Below the pieces are notes generated by a model. That model searched no databases and was not told where the DNA came from. It saw only the letters and a list, made by a program, of their open reading frames with translations. From positions 1 to 64,000 of the forward strand of contig CAYTTV010000009.1 in NCBI GenBank assembly GCA_964440915.1: a stretch of DNA of 64,000 nucleotides. Direction: 5' to 3'. This DNA comes from CAMPJM01 sp964440915 (GTDB lineage: Bacteria; Bacteroidota; Bacteroidia; Cytophagales; Cyclobacteriaceae). Positions 1 to 9,702 of this stretch are shown piece after piece (position 1 is the stretch's first letter; each line of letters starts with the position of its first letter). The position numbers were made by a program, and so were the translations under genes.

Positions 1-1283
1 ATTTTGTCAGAGGTGACGGCGTTTGGTTGGATATCGGCATTGCCGTTATCGCTAATATTGATATCTCCTACGACTTCTACAGAGCTTAATGTGATGCCAT
101 TGCCTATGAGTATACGCCCTTTCGCACGTGCTGAAAATGGATATGCCTGTCCCTCTGAATTGCCCACGAATATATTGCCTTCAGGCAAGGCGGATGTCGC
201 AAAAGCGTTTCGACCTTCTGTAAAAATCTGGCCATCATTCGTAGTAATAATCACCCTGTTGTTACCAGGACTAAACCACACAGCTTTTCCCTCATGATTG
301 ATGGTTAAAATAGCATTGCTATGCCCTGTCGTTTTAATTTTTTGCAATCCAATGGCCTGATTGGCCAACTTGCTTTCTGTTACAGCTTCATCCGCAATCT
401 TTTGGTTCGCGATAGCTTCATCCGCAATGTCTTCAGTTGAAATACTGCCATCAATTATCTTAGATGAGCCGATGCTATTATCTACAATGGTAGTTTCCCC
501 ATCGAAAGTGATAGTGACATCACCATACAAGGCTCGTTCTTCTGCCGTTGCAGTGTTATTCCCGATGAATATTTTGCCTGCTCCCAAAGTGGAAGCAACC
601 ATATTGCTCCTGTCTTCCCATTGGAGGATGCCATTGGCGTCTATGCTCAAAAAAGTACTGCTGCTCCCTGAGACAATTTTATCAAGAGTAACAGCATTGT
701 CAGCGATCTTATCCGTGGTGATAGCTTCATCGGCTATCTTTTGAGTAGTAATGGCATTATCACCCACCTTAATTTGAGTGCCCGTAATCTGTAATCCTTC
801 TATTGCTTCATACTCTATCCCCCTATCTTGAGAAGGAGCCCAGGCAGTTCCGTCCCATTTTAAAACCTGATCGTTCGTGGGTGTAGCAGAAGATACAGGC
901 CGCCCTTGAAGACCTGCCACCACTGGACTAGGCAGAGAACCGTCAAGATCCCCATTTACTACAGATGATGACAGTGATCCTAATCCTTCGTTCCATTGAT
1001 TGCCGAACCAATAGTAAAACTTTCCGCTTTCTTTATCGAAAACAATCATACCCTCGTTGCCATTGGTAGTGTTTAATATCTGAGCCATTTGGGTTCTCTG
1101 GCTGGTGCTTAATCGGGGCACGAGGATGCCTTGATTGTCAGATTTCAGTTCTAGGACAGCATTTGGATTTGGCTCCGCAGTACCAATGCCCACAGACTGT
1201 TGGGCATGCAGATCAACAAATGCCAACAAGCATAGAATGAAGACGGCTCCTATGGGGTTAAATTGTTGGAATGTTTTGTTCAT
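1..1283 (-). CDS. Secreted repeat protein, cut by the left window edge
   Basis: The frame opens with ATG at 1283 and stays open to the edge, giving 427 visible codons; the C-terminus is missing. Residues 1-27 form a signal peptide ending LHA before QQSVGIGT. The N-terminal part (SVGIGTAEPNPNAVLELKS, then GILVPRLSTSQR and GMIVFDKESGKFYYW) is the phrase seen at the start of many secreted Bacteroidota surface proteins. Two blocks follow (about residues 172-201 and 283-330) built from degenerate NAIT-x-x-KIADEA units, a pattern of fibre-like or beta-helical stalks. A perfect -7 promoter element lies about 70 bp upstream. Whether it ends in a type IX sorting domain cannot be seen. The substrate or ligand is unknown. 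Confidence 0.8.
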   Translation of the reverse strand, partial: MNKTFQQFNPIGAVFILCLLAFVDLHAQQSVGIGTAEPNPNAVLELKSDNQGILVPRLSTSQRTQMAQILNTTNGNEGMIVFDKESGKFYYWFGNQWNEGLGSLSSSVVNGDLDGSLPSPVVAGLQGRPVSSATPTNDQVLKWDGTAWAPSQDRGIEYEAIEGLQITGTQIKVGDNAITTQKIADEAITTDKIADNAVTLDKIVSGSSSTFLSIDANGILQWEDRSNMVASTLGAGKIFIGNNTATAEERALYGDVTITFDGETTIVDNSIGSSKIIDGSISTEDIADEAIANQKIADEAVTESKLANQAIGLQKIKTTGHSNAILTINHEGKAVWFSPGNNRVIITTNDGQIFTEGRNAFATSALPEGNIFVGNSEGQAYPFSARAKGRILIGNGITLSSVEVVGDINISDNGNADIQPNAVTSDK

Positions 1284-1677
1284 ACAGGGTTGTCACTAAT
1301 GAGAATATGTCCATTAGTCTTTGGCAACTAAGGAATATTATATTTTATCTTTCAAAAATAACTTGAATAAAGAAAACATACCCAATAATATGATAATATA
1401 ATCTGCTTATGTAAGGTAAGGCCCTTATAGTGAATATATTGACAGTGTTAGCACTCTCCTCTTAAGGGAATAGCAATAAGCGTAATGGTGAGTGAAGTGA
1501 AAATATAGGCATAAGGAGCTTATTATGCCTATATGTAGGAATATAAAAACTTTGGTTTAATTGGCTTGCCAGCATTTATACCCATCTTTGATAATAGACG
1601 GGCATGTAATTTTGATAATTTATATAAGGAATATCAATATTTTTTCTCCTAATACTTTTTGATGGACCGTCAGTTAC
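1284..1677. other. 394-bp AT-rich gap upstream of the repeat protein
   Basis: No gene or RNA is recognisable. It holds the promoter candidate at 1353-1385 for the repeat-protein gene and the 3' flank of lspA. No convincing terminator for lspA was found. Confidence 0.6.
1353..1385 (-). promoter_or_regulatory. Bacteroidota-type promoter of the repeat protein
   Basis: Reading the minus strand, TATTTTTG (1360-1353) matches the TAnnTTTG -7 element. TTG at 1385-1383 lies 22 nt upstream, which fits the -33 element. The start codon at 1283 is about 70 nt downstream. Confidence 0.45.
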
Positions 1678-2313
1678 TTATGCATCGTGAGTCAAAGAAT
1701 CCTGATGAATATTTTCTTCCTTTTCCGCAGTCTTCTGGGTTTCAACAAGGAATTTCTTTTGGAATAGGAGAATGATGGCTACTCCAACAAAAATGGATGC
1801 ATCGGCTATATTGAATATTGGCCATAGCGCAATATATTTTCCACCCCATATAGGTACCCAATCCGCTACTCTGCCCTCCCAGATGTCGATATAGAACATG
1901 TCTATTACTTGGCCATGAAACCATGGAGTAGAAGCATTATAAGGGGCATTGTCTAGGAAAACACCATAAAAGGTACTGTCGATAACATTGCCCACAGCAC
2001 CTCCAAGGATGAGTGCGACACACCATAATAAACCAGGATGAGCTTTTCTATGCGCCAGGTAATAGAGGTAATATCCAATACCTACCATCGCTATTAACCG
2101 AAATACGGTCAGGATTAGTTTGCCATATTCAGAACCCAGTTCCATGCCAAACGCCATTCCTGGATTTAAGGTATAATGCAACTTAAACCAATCGCCAAAG
2201 ACAGGAATCTGGCCTGCAAGGCCCATTTCCATGTTATAATGCACCAATAGCTTTATCACATGGTCAAGTACGATGATGCCAATGCTTAACAGATAATATT
2301 TTCCGTATTTCAT
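1678..2313 (-). CDS. lspA: Lipoprotein signal peptidase (signal peptidase II)
   Basis: This integral-membrane aspartyl protease cleaves the signal peptide of diacylglyceryl prolipoproteins. The 211 residues show four hydrophobic helices, the NPGMAFGM motif near residue 50, GGAVGNVID around 104-112, and two catalytic-type aspartates: D138 in GQVIDMFYID and D171 in FNIADASIF. The loop between NVID and VIDM is long, as is common in this phylum. The frame can be extended to a TTG at 2370, but the ATG at 2313 directly precedes the first helix as in other LspA proteins, so it is used. It lies downstream of ileS on the same strand, a common pairing. Several likely lipoproteins encoded in this window would be substrates. 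Confidence 0.93.
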   Translation of the reverse strand: MKYGKYYLLSIGIIVLDHVIKLLVHYNMEMGLAGQIPVFGDWFKLHYTLNPGMAFGMELGSEYGKLILTVFRLIAMVGIGYYLYYLAHRKAHPGLLWCVALILGGAVGNVIDSTFYGVFLDNAPYNASTPWFHGQVIDMFYIDIWEGRVADWVPIWGGKYIALWPIFNIADASIFVGVAIILLFQKKFLVETQKTAEKEENIHQDSLTHDA

Positions 2314-2387
2314 GTTGCTTGTTTTTATCCTCGATTGCTTAGGCCCTATTGAAAATAACGCCTTTCCCAATCCTGTCTTTGATGTTG

Positions 2388-5300
2388 TTATACTGATTTA
2401 GAATCTATCTGCTTTTCAATTTTTACCTTGATAGAAAACTCATCCATGTCGAGCTCTTTCCCGTCGGCCAGGGTTTCTAGTAGCTTTATTTCTAATGCTT
2501 GGGTTTCACCACATATGTAAGTCTTATTGGACTCAATTGCGGAGTTGATCATGTCCTCATTTTTCTCTAAGAGTATTACGATCTTGTCTTGTACCTCAAG
2601 GCCCATATCTTTCCGCATATTTTGTATCCTGTTCACCAGGTCTCTTGCAATGCCTTCCTTCTTGAGCTCATCGGTTATCGCGATATCAAGGGCCACAGTC
2701 ACATTGTTTTCGGTCGCTACAGACCAACCTGGAATATCTTCAGAAGTGATTTCCACATCCTCCAATACTAGAGATATGGTTTCTCCTTCAATCCTAACTT
2801 CTACTTGGCCTCCCTTTTCCAGCATTGCTATTTCATTGCTGCCAAAATTATTGATGGCGGCGGCAATCAGTTTCATCTTAGGGCCAAACTGCTGTCCTAA
2901 TTTTCGGAAGTTTGGTTTGATCTTCTTTACTAAAACTCCTGAAGTATCGTCAATATACTCTATCCACTTCACATTCACTTCTGACAGGATAAGACCTTCT
3001 ACAGCCTGTACCTGTTCTCTGGTCTTCTCATTCAGCACAGGAATCAAAATTCTGGACAAGGGCTGTCGCACTTTTATCAAATGCCTTTTTCGAAGGGAGT
3101 GAACCAAAGAAGATATTTGCTGCGCCAACATCATTTTCGTCTCCAGATCTTTGTCAATGGCCCCTTCACTGCTTTCAGGAAATTTGGTCAAGTGCACGGA
3201 TAGCAACTTTTCTCTTCCACTCACTTCATTCAAATCCATAAAAAGCCTGTCCATATAAAAAGGTGCAATAGGAGAAGCTAGTTTGGCCACTGTCTCCAGA
3301 CATGTATAGAGCGTCTGATAGGCGGCTAATTTATTGGTATTGTCGTCTGATGTGGTCTTCCAGAAACGCTTCCTGTTCAATCGAACATACCAATTACTCA
3401 AATCATCTACTACAAAATCCTGAATAGCTCGCGCAGCTCTTGTAGGCTCATAATCGTCAAATGCCTTCTCTGCTATGACCATTAAGCTGTTGAGTTTGGA
3501 AATAATCCAACGGTCGCTTTCGGTTCTTTCACTCAACGGAATCTCATCCTCAACAAAAGTAAAATTGTCGAGATTGGCGTATAATGCAAAAAATGAATAT
3601 GTATTGTGTAGGGTGCTGAAAAATCTTCTCTGCACTTCTTGTACACCCTCCAAGTTGAACTTGAGGTTATCCCATGGATTGGCGTTGGCTATCATATACC
3701 ATCTTGTGGCATCCGGACCATAGGTAGAAAGGGTCTTGAATGGATCAATGGCATTGCCAAGCCTTTTAGACATCTTATTGCCGTTTTTGTCCAGCACCAA
3801 TCCGTTGGCAATAACATTTTTGAAGGCCACACTGTCAAATAACATGACAGCAATGGTATGTAATGTGAAGAACCAGCCCCTTGTTTGGTCCACGCCTTCC
3901 GCAATAAAATCAGCAGGGTAGTTTTTTTCAAAAATGTCTTGATTCTCAAATGGGTAGTGCCATTGTGCATAAGGCATGGCTCCTGAGTCAAACCACACAT
4001 CAATAAGATCGGGCTCTCTGAACATCTTCTGGCCAGAAGGGCTTACGAGTACTATATTGTCTACAAAAGGTCTATGTAAATCAAAGTCTTCTCCGATTTG
4101 CTCTTCCATGAAGCCAGCTTCAATAGCTTTGGCTACCTCAGTCTTTAACTCCTCGATCGACCCAATGCATTTTTCTTCTTTTTTGTCTTCGCTTACCCAA
4201 ATAGGCAGGGGCGTGCCCCAATAGCGCGAACGGCTCAAGTTCCAGTCAACTAAGTTTTCTAACCAGTTGCCAAACCGGCCTGTTCCAGTAGACTCTGGCT
4301 TCCAATTGATGGTTTTGTTTAGCTCGACGAGGCGGTCTTTGAAGGCCGTTGTCTTGATAAACCAAGAATCGAGCGGATAATAGAGTATGGGTTTGTCCGT
4401 GCGCCAACAGTGTGGGTAGGAGTGCTCAAATTTCTCTACTTTAAAAGCTTTGTTTTCTTCTTTCAGCTTAATGGCAATGAGGACATCAGTGGATTTGTAC
4501 TCAGGGTCATTTTCATCTTTCCCCTCATAATTTTTCACATACATTCCGGCAAAGTCTGTAATTTCATCTACAAACTTCCCTTGCTTGTCCACTATGGGAG
4601 CTTCTTTTCCTTGCTCGTCTTTCACCATCACGCCAGGAAGGCCATACTGAACACTTGTTCGATAATCATCAGCGCCAAAAGTCTTCGCCAGATGAACGAT
4701 ACCCGTACCATCCTCAGTTGTCACGAAATCGCCCACTACTACCGTACAAGCTGGAGATGGAAGCGGCACATAAGGCAGCAGTTGTTCATAAGCTTTCCCT
4801 GCCAGCACCTCCCCTGGAAATTCATCCACAACCTTGTAGGGAATCAATTTGTCTCCTGCTTTATAATCTTCCAGTTCTAGCGCTTTGGCTTTTGTATTGA
4901 AATAAGTCCCTAACCTATCCTTTGCTAGGATCACGTTTACAGGTAGAAAAGTGTATGGATTGAAAGTAGCTACTTTTACATAGGTTATTTTTTCGCCTAC
5001 CGCAAGTCCGTTATTGGCAGGGAGTGTCCAAGGCGTAGTAGTCCATGCCAGGAAATAATCGTTGTCTGTTCCTTTTACCTTAAACTGAGCAGTGATGGAA
5101 GTGTCCTTTACCATTTTATAACAGCCAGGCTGGTTCAGCTCATGTGAACTCAATCCTGTACCGGCTGCTGGAGAATAGGGCTGAATGGTATAGCCTTTGT
5201 ACAATAGGCCCTTGTCATAGAACTTCTTAAGCAAGAACCAGAGACTTTCCATATAATCTCTGTTGTAGGTAATGTATGGATCGTCAAGGTCTACCCAATA

Positions 5301-5726
5301 GCCCATCCTTTCTGTAAGTTCGTCCCACTCATGGGTGTATTTCATTACTGCTTGTCGGCATCGGTCATTGTACTCTTCAACTGATATTTTCTTGCCGATG
5401 TCTTCTTTAGTAATGCCCAATTCTTTTTCAACCTGAAGCTCTACAGGAAGACCATGGGTATCCCATCCACCTTTTCGTTTTACCTGAAAGCCTTTCAGCG
5501 TCTTGTACCTACAAAAAATATCTTTTACCGCCCTGGCCATTACGTGGTGAATGCCCGGGGTGCCGTTAGCAGAAGGAGGCCCCTCATAAAAAGTAAATGT
5601 GGGATTGCCTTCCCTAGTGGCTACAGAAGCTTCAAATACTTTGTTCTCCTTCCAAAACTGAAGCACTTCTTCTCCTACCTGTGGAAAATCTAAAGATTTA
5701 TACTCTTTGTACCGCTTATCTTTCAT
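2388..5726 (-). CDS. ileS: Isoleucyl-tRNA synthetase
   Basis: This class I synthetase charges tRNA-Ile with isoleucine in the cytoplasm. The 1112 residues start MKDKRYKEYKSLDFP. The HIGH motif appears as GTPGIHH at residues 55-61, the inserted CP1 editing domain lies at about 200-400, the KMSKR loop (NKMSKRLGN) is near residue 650, and a long anticodon-binding and C-terminal region follows. At 1112 residues it is longer than the E. coli type (about 940), and no C-terminal zinc finger is obvious. This points to the IleS2 form usual in Bacteroidota, which is often less sensitive to mupirocin (inference). lspA follows on the same strand. Confidence 0.97.
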   Translation of the reverse strand: MKDKRYKEYKSLDFPQVGEEVLQFWKENKVFEASVATREGNPTFTFYEGPPSANGTPGIHHVMARAVKDIFCRYKTLKGFQVKRKGGWDTHGLPVELQVEKELGITKEDIGKKISVEEYNDRCRQAVMKYTHEWDELTERMGYWVDLDDPYITYNRDYMESLWFLLKKFYDKGLLYKGYTIQPYSPAAGTGLSSHELNQPGCYKMVKDTSITAQFKVKGTDNDYFLAWTTTPWTLPANNGLAVGEKITYVKVATFNPYTFLPVNVILAKDRLGTYFNTKAKALELEDYKAGDKLIPYKVVDEFPGEVLAGKAYEQLLPYVPLPSPACTVVVGDFVTTEDGTGIVHLAKTFGADDYRTSVQYGLPGVMVKDEQGKEAPIVDKQGKFVDEITDFAGMYVKNYEGKDENDPEYKSTDVLIAIKLKEENKAFKVEKFEHSYPHCWRTDKPILYYPLDSWFIKTTAFKDRLVELNKTINWKPESTGTGRFGNWLENLVDWNLSRSRYWGTPLPIWVSEDKKEEKCIGSIEELKTEVAKAIEAGFMEEQIGEDFDLHRPFVDNIVLVSPSGQKMFREPDLIDVWFDSGAMPYAQWHYPFENQDIFEKNYPADFIAEGVDQTRGWFFTLHTIAVMLFDSVAFKNVIANGLVLDKNGNKMSKRLGNAIDPFKTLSTYGPDATRWYMIANANPWDNLKFNLEGVQEVQRRFFSTLHNTYSFFALYANLDNFTFVEDEIPLSERTESDRWIISKLNSLMVIAEKAFDDYEPTRAARAIQDFVVDDLSNWYVRLNRKRFWKTTSDDNTNKLAAYQTLYTCLETVAKLASPIAPFYMDRLFMDLNEVSGREKLLSVHLTKFPESSEGAIDKDLETKMMLAQQISSLVHSLRKRHLIKVRQPLSRILIPVLNEKTREQVQAVEGLILSEVNVKWIEYIDDTSGVLVKKIKPNFRKLGQQFGPKMKLIAAAINNFGSNEIAMLEKGGQVEVRIEGETISLVLEDVEITSEDIPGWSVATENNVTVALDIAITDELKKEGIARDLVNRIQNMRKDMGLEVQDKIVILLEKNEDMINSAIESNKTYICGETQALEIKLLETLADGKELDMDEFSIKVKIEKQIDSKSV

Positions 5727-5796
5727 TTTTACCTGTTTCTATATACTTAGGATGAAACATCCTTATGATCAATTTTCTGCTGCTGTTTGTTTATGG

Positions 5797-8232
5797 CTAT
5801 GCATTGCTTTCTATATCATTTATTTCTGCGGGCTCAATTTTTTTTACGACAATAAGCCCCAAGTCAATTTCCTCATCCTCATCTTCCTGATAAAACTCAT
5901 CATAATGCTCTATGAGTGGATAGAAATCTTTTTTTCTTTTTCCATCGTCAAAGGCCAACAGCAAGGCAGGAAGCAATATGAGGTTGGTAGACATGGCGCA
6001 TAGCAGCGTCATAGAAGTGAGTTTCCCCAGTGCTGCCGTGCCCCCAAACTCAGAGGCCGAAAATATAACAAATCCAGCAAAAAGCACAATGGAGGTATAT
6101 ATCATGCTTGAGCCAGTCTCTCTTAAGGCTTTGCTCACTGCTATGGGTACGAAGAAGTTGTTGGCAAATAACTCCTGTCGATATCTTGCTAAGAAATGAA
6201 TGGAGTCATCTACAGATATGCCAAACGCAATGCTGAATATAAGGGCAGTGCTCGGTTTTAATGGAATGTTCAAATAGCCCATAAGCCCCCCTGTAATGAT
6301 TAAAGGAATAAGGTTAGGAACGAGCGAGACCATGATCATGCGCCAGTTGCCAAACAAGAGGCCTATCATTAGTGCGATAATGACAAATGCCAAGATCATA
6401 CTCGTCCAAAGGTTTTCGATTAAGAAAATGTTGCCTTTAATAAAAAGCGGGGTTGTGCCGGTAATGGTTACTTCAATCTCACTTTCTCCAAATACTTTTT
6501 CTATTTCAGGCTCAATAACATATGTCAGCAGCGAATCCATCCTTACAGACCCTATATCGGCTACTTTGGTCGATATGCGCATTGTCTGTCCTGTTGAATC
6601 CACAAAGGAATTTAATAGTGCAATGTTATCTTCTTCGCCAGCAAGGTAGCGGAAAATAAAACCCCTTTCCTGGTTGTTAGGAAGAGAGTAAAAGTCAGGG
6701 TTGCCATTGTAGTAGGCTTGCTTTGCTGCTTTTACAAAAGCGGTCAAAGAAATAGGCGGTGATATATGTGGCTGTGCTGCTAAAAAAGTCTGAAACTCAT
6801 CTGCCAGCCTCATATTGGAAAGCTGCATTACACCTTTTTTCTTTCCTGTGTCCACTACAAACTCTAAGGGCATGACACCGGCAAAGTTCTTTTCGAAAAA
6901 TCTAAGGTCCTTCATGATGGTGCTTTCTTCGGGGATGTCATCCACCAGATAGGAAACAGCACGAATCTTAGAAGCGCCTACAATGGAGATCATTATAATA
7001 CCGCCAGTAATGGCAAAAATCGTGTATTTATGCCTGTGCACGAGCAAGTCCAAACCTGTGAGCGCCTTAGTGAGGGGTTTAAACTCAAGGTGCTTTAGAT
7101 GCCTGGCTTTTGGCGGGGGCAGGTAAGAAAATACGGCAGGGATAAGGATAATGCTGACAATAAAGGTGGCAAAAATATTGATGCCCGCCACTGCTCCGAA
7201 TTCCTTGAGTATGACAATATCGGTAAAGGCTAGAACGATAAAGCCAACAGCAGTGGTGAAGTTGGTCATCAGTGTGACAATACCAACTTTGCTAACCACC
7301 CGGCTTAAAGCCAAGATTTTATTGTGATGTCTACCGTACTCTTGATGATATTTGTTGAGCAAATAAACACAATTAGGTACACCAATTACTACGATTATTG
7401 GAGGAATTAAGCCTGTGAGCAGTGTGATTTTGTACTCAAATAATGCCAATGTACCCATTACCCAAATTACCATTACGCCTATGACCAACATAGGAAACAC
7501 AACAGCATTCCATGTCCTGAAGAAAAACAACAAAATAAGGGCTGTAACAGCCGCAGATAAGTATAGAAAGAACTTCATCTCTTCCTGTACTTTTGTGGAT
7601 AGTATGCTTCGAACAAAAGGAAGGCCGGCATAATGCAAATCCATTCCGGTGGTTTCTGTAAACAGATCACCGGCATGAACCAGGTCATCTATAAGCCGCT
7701 GACGATTTTCAGAGTTCAGGATTTTTTCATCTATAACCACCAAGAGCAGTGTAGCGCCATTTTCTTCATTGATCAATTGACCGCTGTATAGCTTCTGGTC
7801 TAAAGCAACCTGTAAAAGGCTATCCAGTTCTTGCTGTGTATCCGGAATGGTGTCAAAAACATTGGTCAGTTTGAATTTTCTGTTGGGGACATCCTTCTCT
7901 AGCTGAAACATGAGAGGCAGCGATAGCACCTGAGAAACGCCGTGAAGACTGGCAATTTCTTCTGAAAGGAATTTGAAGCGTAGGAAATTCTGTGGCGTAT
8001 AGATAGCACTGTCTTGCAACCCTATGACCAAGATATTGCCATCCTCCCCGTACGCTTCCTTAAAGCGCTGAAAGTACTCCATATCAGGATCGTCCGAGGG
8101 TACCACCTTGGCAAAATCATACGTCATCTCTATTTCTTGCGCTTTATAGCCCATGAAAATAGTGATTAGGCCTATTGCGATCATCAGCAATAGCCTGTAT
8201 TTTATAATGATATGTGCAATTCTAGTCCACAT
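5797..8232 (-). CDS. MMPL/RND-family transporter (predicted exporter)
   Basis: The 811-residue inner-membrane protein has the duplicated RND plan: one N-terminal helix, a large periplasmic domain (about 40-215), a block of five helices, then a second helix (IFAITGGIIMISIVGAS), a second periplasmic domain and a final five-helix block. The second block includes FSIAFGISVDDSIHFLARYRQ, a typical MMPL/SSD motif. Its C-terminal tail is very acidic (EDEDEEID). The substrate is unknown; relatives export lipids or hopanoids. A TTG at 8250 would lengthen the frame, but it falls inside the -7 promoter element at 8248-8255, so ATG 8232 is preferred. No membrane-fusion protein or outer-membrane channel gene lies next to it. 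Confidence 0.85.
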   Translation of the reverse strand: MWTRIAHIIIKYRLLLMIAIGLITIFMGYKAQEIEMTYDFAKVVPSDDPDMEYFQRFKEAYGEDGNILVIGLQDSAIYTPQNFLRFKFLSEEIASLHGVSQVLSLPLMFQLEKDVPNRKFKLTNVFDTIPDTQQELDSLLQVALDQKLYSGQLINEENGATLLLVVIDEKILNSENRQRLIDDLVHAGDLFTETTGMDLHYAGLPFVRSILSTKVQEEMKFFLYLSAAVTALILLFFFRTWNAVVFPMLVIGVMVIWVMGTLALFEYKITLLTGLIPPIIVVIGVPNCVYLLNKYHQEYGRHHNKILALSRVVSKVGIVTLMTNFTTAVGFIVLAFTDIVILKEFGAVAGINIFATFIVSIILIPAVFSYLPPPKARHLKHLEFKPLTKALTGLDLLVHRHKYTIFAITGGIIMISIVGASKIRAVSYLVDDIPEESTIMKDLRFFEKNFAGVMPLEFVVDTGKKKGVMQLSNMRLADEFQTFLAAQPHISPPISLTAFVKAAKQAYYNGNPDFYSLPNNQERGFIFRYLAGEEDNIALLNSFVDSTGQTMRISTKVADIGSVRMDSLLTYVIEPEIEKVFGESEIEVTITGTTPLFIKGNIFLIENLWTSMILAFVIIALMIGLLFGNWRMIMVSLVPNLIPLIITGGLMGYLNIPLKPSTALIFSIAFGISVDDSIHFLARYRQELFANNFFVPIAVSKALRETGSSMIYTSIVLFAGFVIFSASEFGGTAALGKLTSMTLLCAMSTNLILLPALLLAFDDGKRKKDFYPLIEHYDEFYQEDEDEEIDLGLIVVKKIEPAEINDIESNA

Positions 8233-8247
8233 GCAAAAACAAGTTGA

Positions 8248-8255
8248 CAAAGGTA
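8248..8255 (-). promoter_or_regulatory. -7 promoter element upstream of the MMPL transporter
   Basis: TACCTTTG on the minus strand is a perfect TAnnTTTG match about 15 nt upstream of ATG 8232, implying a short leader. No TTG was found at the usual 19-23 nt spacing, so the -33 part is weak. Confidence 0.4.
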
Positions 8256-8398
8256 AGGAATTTTCTTTTCCTGCTAGTAGGACAATCAGGAATATTAGGC
8301 AAAGAGGCGGTTTCTATAGGGGATATCTAACTGATAGCAGGGTTTGCTTTAGGGCCACAATAAGGGATAGATGTTTGGCTATGATGGTGTCTGTTTTT

Positions 8399-8812
8399 CT
8401 AATGATTACATTTTGCGCACACTCCTTTTACCACCAAGCTCGCCTCTTCCGGTCTGAATCTTTCCGGAAGGCCAAGTTCAGGTATCTTATACTTAGGGAG
8501 GCAAAAAGTCTCCGTGCATACCCGGCAATGAAAGTGTACGTGCAAATCCCTTTCTAATTCGCACTCACAATCTTCCTCGCACAGCGCATATTTTGGTGCT
8601 CCGGTTCCATCATCTATGCTGTGTACTAGCCCCTTCTCCTGAAAAGTCTTGAGCGTGCGGTACAGGGTAACCCTATCAGATTTCTCAAAAACCCGCTCCA
8701 AATCAGACAAGCTTATGGCTGAACCTTGACCTGTAAGTGCCTGCACCACCAGTAGCCGCATAGTAGTCGGCTTTATGCTTCTTTTATGAAGTTTACTCTC
8801 AAAATTATTCAT
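8399..8812 (-). CDS. Fur-family metal-responsive repressor
   Basis: This 137-residue DNA-binding regulator has a winged-helix domain (about 10-80; DRVTLYRTLKTFQEKGLVH is the recognition region) and a C-terminal dimerisation and metal-binding half. Cysteine pairs CRVC and CAKC match the structural zinc site of the family, with an additional CEEDCEC stretch and an HVHFHC cluster. Sequence alone does not separate Fur, Zur and PerR. A GTG codon precedes the ATG used here by one codon. It is monocistronic or last in its unit; the MMPL gene is downstream on the same strand after a 166-bp gap containing that gene's own promoter element. Confidence 0.88.
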   Translation of the reverse strand: MNNFESKLHKRSIKPTTMRLLVVQALTGQGSAISLSDLERVFEKSDRVTLYRTLKTFQEKGLVHSIDDGTGAPKYALCEEDCECELERDLHVHFHCRVCTETFCLPKYKIPELGLPERFRPEEASLVVKGVCAKCNH

Positions 8813-9061
8813 CACACCATCTTTATTGTTACCCTATCTACTGCAAATATCCTAAAAAAGTTCTGCTATTGGGTGTTTGGCATTCTGGAGGATGACATAC
8901 GACGCTCCAAGATACAAATGGGCAGGATAACTTGAAAGCTGGGTTTATGGCAGATATAATGAACGGTGTCGAGGATGCAAAGATAGCTCATTTATAAGCA
9001 CCTTATGAGGTGGCTTATTTTCGTTTTGTTAAGCTTTATGCCAAAGCATCTAACCTATAAA
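8813..9061. other. 249-bp gap with an orphan terminator-like hairpin
   Basis: The gap lies between two minus-strand genes. It carries a plus-strand hairpin with a T-rich tail at 8994-9018, although no plus-strand gene is visible before it. No tRNA or other RNA gene is recognisable. Confidence 0.5.
8994..9018 (+). terminator. Terminator-like hairpin
   Basis: ATAAGC plus ACCT (8994-9003) pairs with AGGT (9008-9011) and GCTTAT (9013-9018), with one bulged G and a TATG loop. TTTTCGTTTT follows on the plus strand. In the minus direction it lies 44 nt after the stop of the STAS-like gene, but there the following bases are not U-rich. Confidence 0.5.
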
Positions 9062-9466
9062 TCAGGCTTCTAGCCATGCTTCGGCCTCTTCTATAGAGTT
9101 AGCAACCATACGGACGAACTTGATGAGATGCATCGATTCCTGATACATGTTCTTGACAGATGCGCTAGCCATAGGGCATTGAGGATTAATTACAGCCACA
9201 TGAGTGATGCCGCTATAGTTCATTTTCTTTATTAATACTTGCTGCGTCCACCGTTGGTTTTCGGGATTGACTACTTTTATATTGGATAAATCGACGATCC
9301 ATTTTTTTATGCCTTTTTCCGTAGATAATGCTATCCCTTTTAGAAAGCCGTATTGATAGCTGTCCACAGGGCAATACCCCTCCCATTTCACAAGTAAAGT
9401 ATCGGGCTTTAGGCAGTCTGTGATAAACTCTCCTTCAAATCGTGCCACATTTTCCTTTGTCCTCAT
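9062..9466 (-). CDS. Small STAS/SpoIIAA-like protein, function unknown
   Basis: The 134-residue soluble protein has no signal peptide or membrane segment. The strand and helix order, WIVDLSNIKVVNPENQRW in the middle, then ITHVAVINPQCPMASASVKNMYQ, then a C-terminal helix ending SIEEAEAWLEA, resembles STAS/SpoIIAA-like domains of Bacteroidota that share the last motif. Partner and role are unknown. The longer frame to TTG 9535 would add a Cys- and Phe-rich stretch unlike the rest, so ATG 9466 is used. It lies alone between a Fur regulator and a divergent ABC gene. Confidence 0.6.
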   Translation of the reverse strand: MRTKENVARFEGEFITDCLKPDTLLVKWEGYCPVDSYQYGFLKGIALSTEKGIKKWIVDLSNIKVVNPENQRWTQQVLIKKMNYSGITHVAVINPQCPMASASVKNMYQESMHLIKFVRMVANSIEEAEAWLEA

Positions 9467-9702
9467 AACCTTAAGTATGGGGCAATGATAATAAAAACTG
9501 AGCAAGCAAAAAGGGGAATGTTTTATAAAACACAATGGTGTAGTATTCCTCTCAAAAAAGCACGAAGAAGAATTTCAATCCAATATTGATTTGGGTAAGC
9601 ATATTTCCTTGTTTTACTTTATATCGCCAAATCCATACATCGATTTATGTGCATTTATTACAATAGACAAGTAAGAACATTACATATTCCATATTCTTTT
9701 CC

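Noticed and set aside
4..744. Two plus-strand open frames at the left edge
   Set aside because: They are shadows of the minus-strand repeat protein, which has a signal peptide and a repeat pattern.
1449..1457. TTAGCACTC, a CIRCE operator half-site
   Set aside because: The second half (GAGTGCTAA after 9 nt) is absent and no chaperone gene is near.
5749..5763. AGGATG/CATCCT hairpin between ileS and the MMPL gene
   Set aside because: The stem is only 6 bp with no U-tract and no clear role; likely chance.
8153..8557. 134-residue plus-strand frame between the MMPL and fur genes
   Set aside because: It overlaps both minus-strand genes and has no family signature; the composition is that of an antisense shadow.
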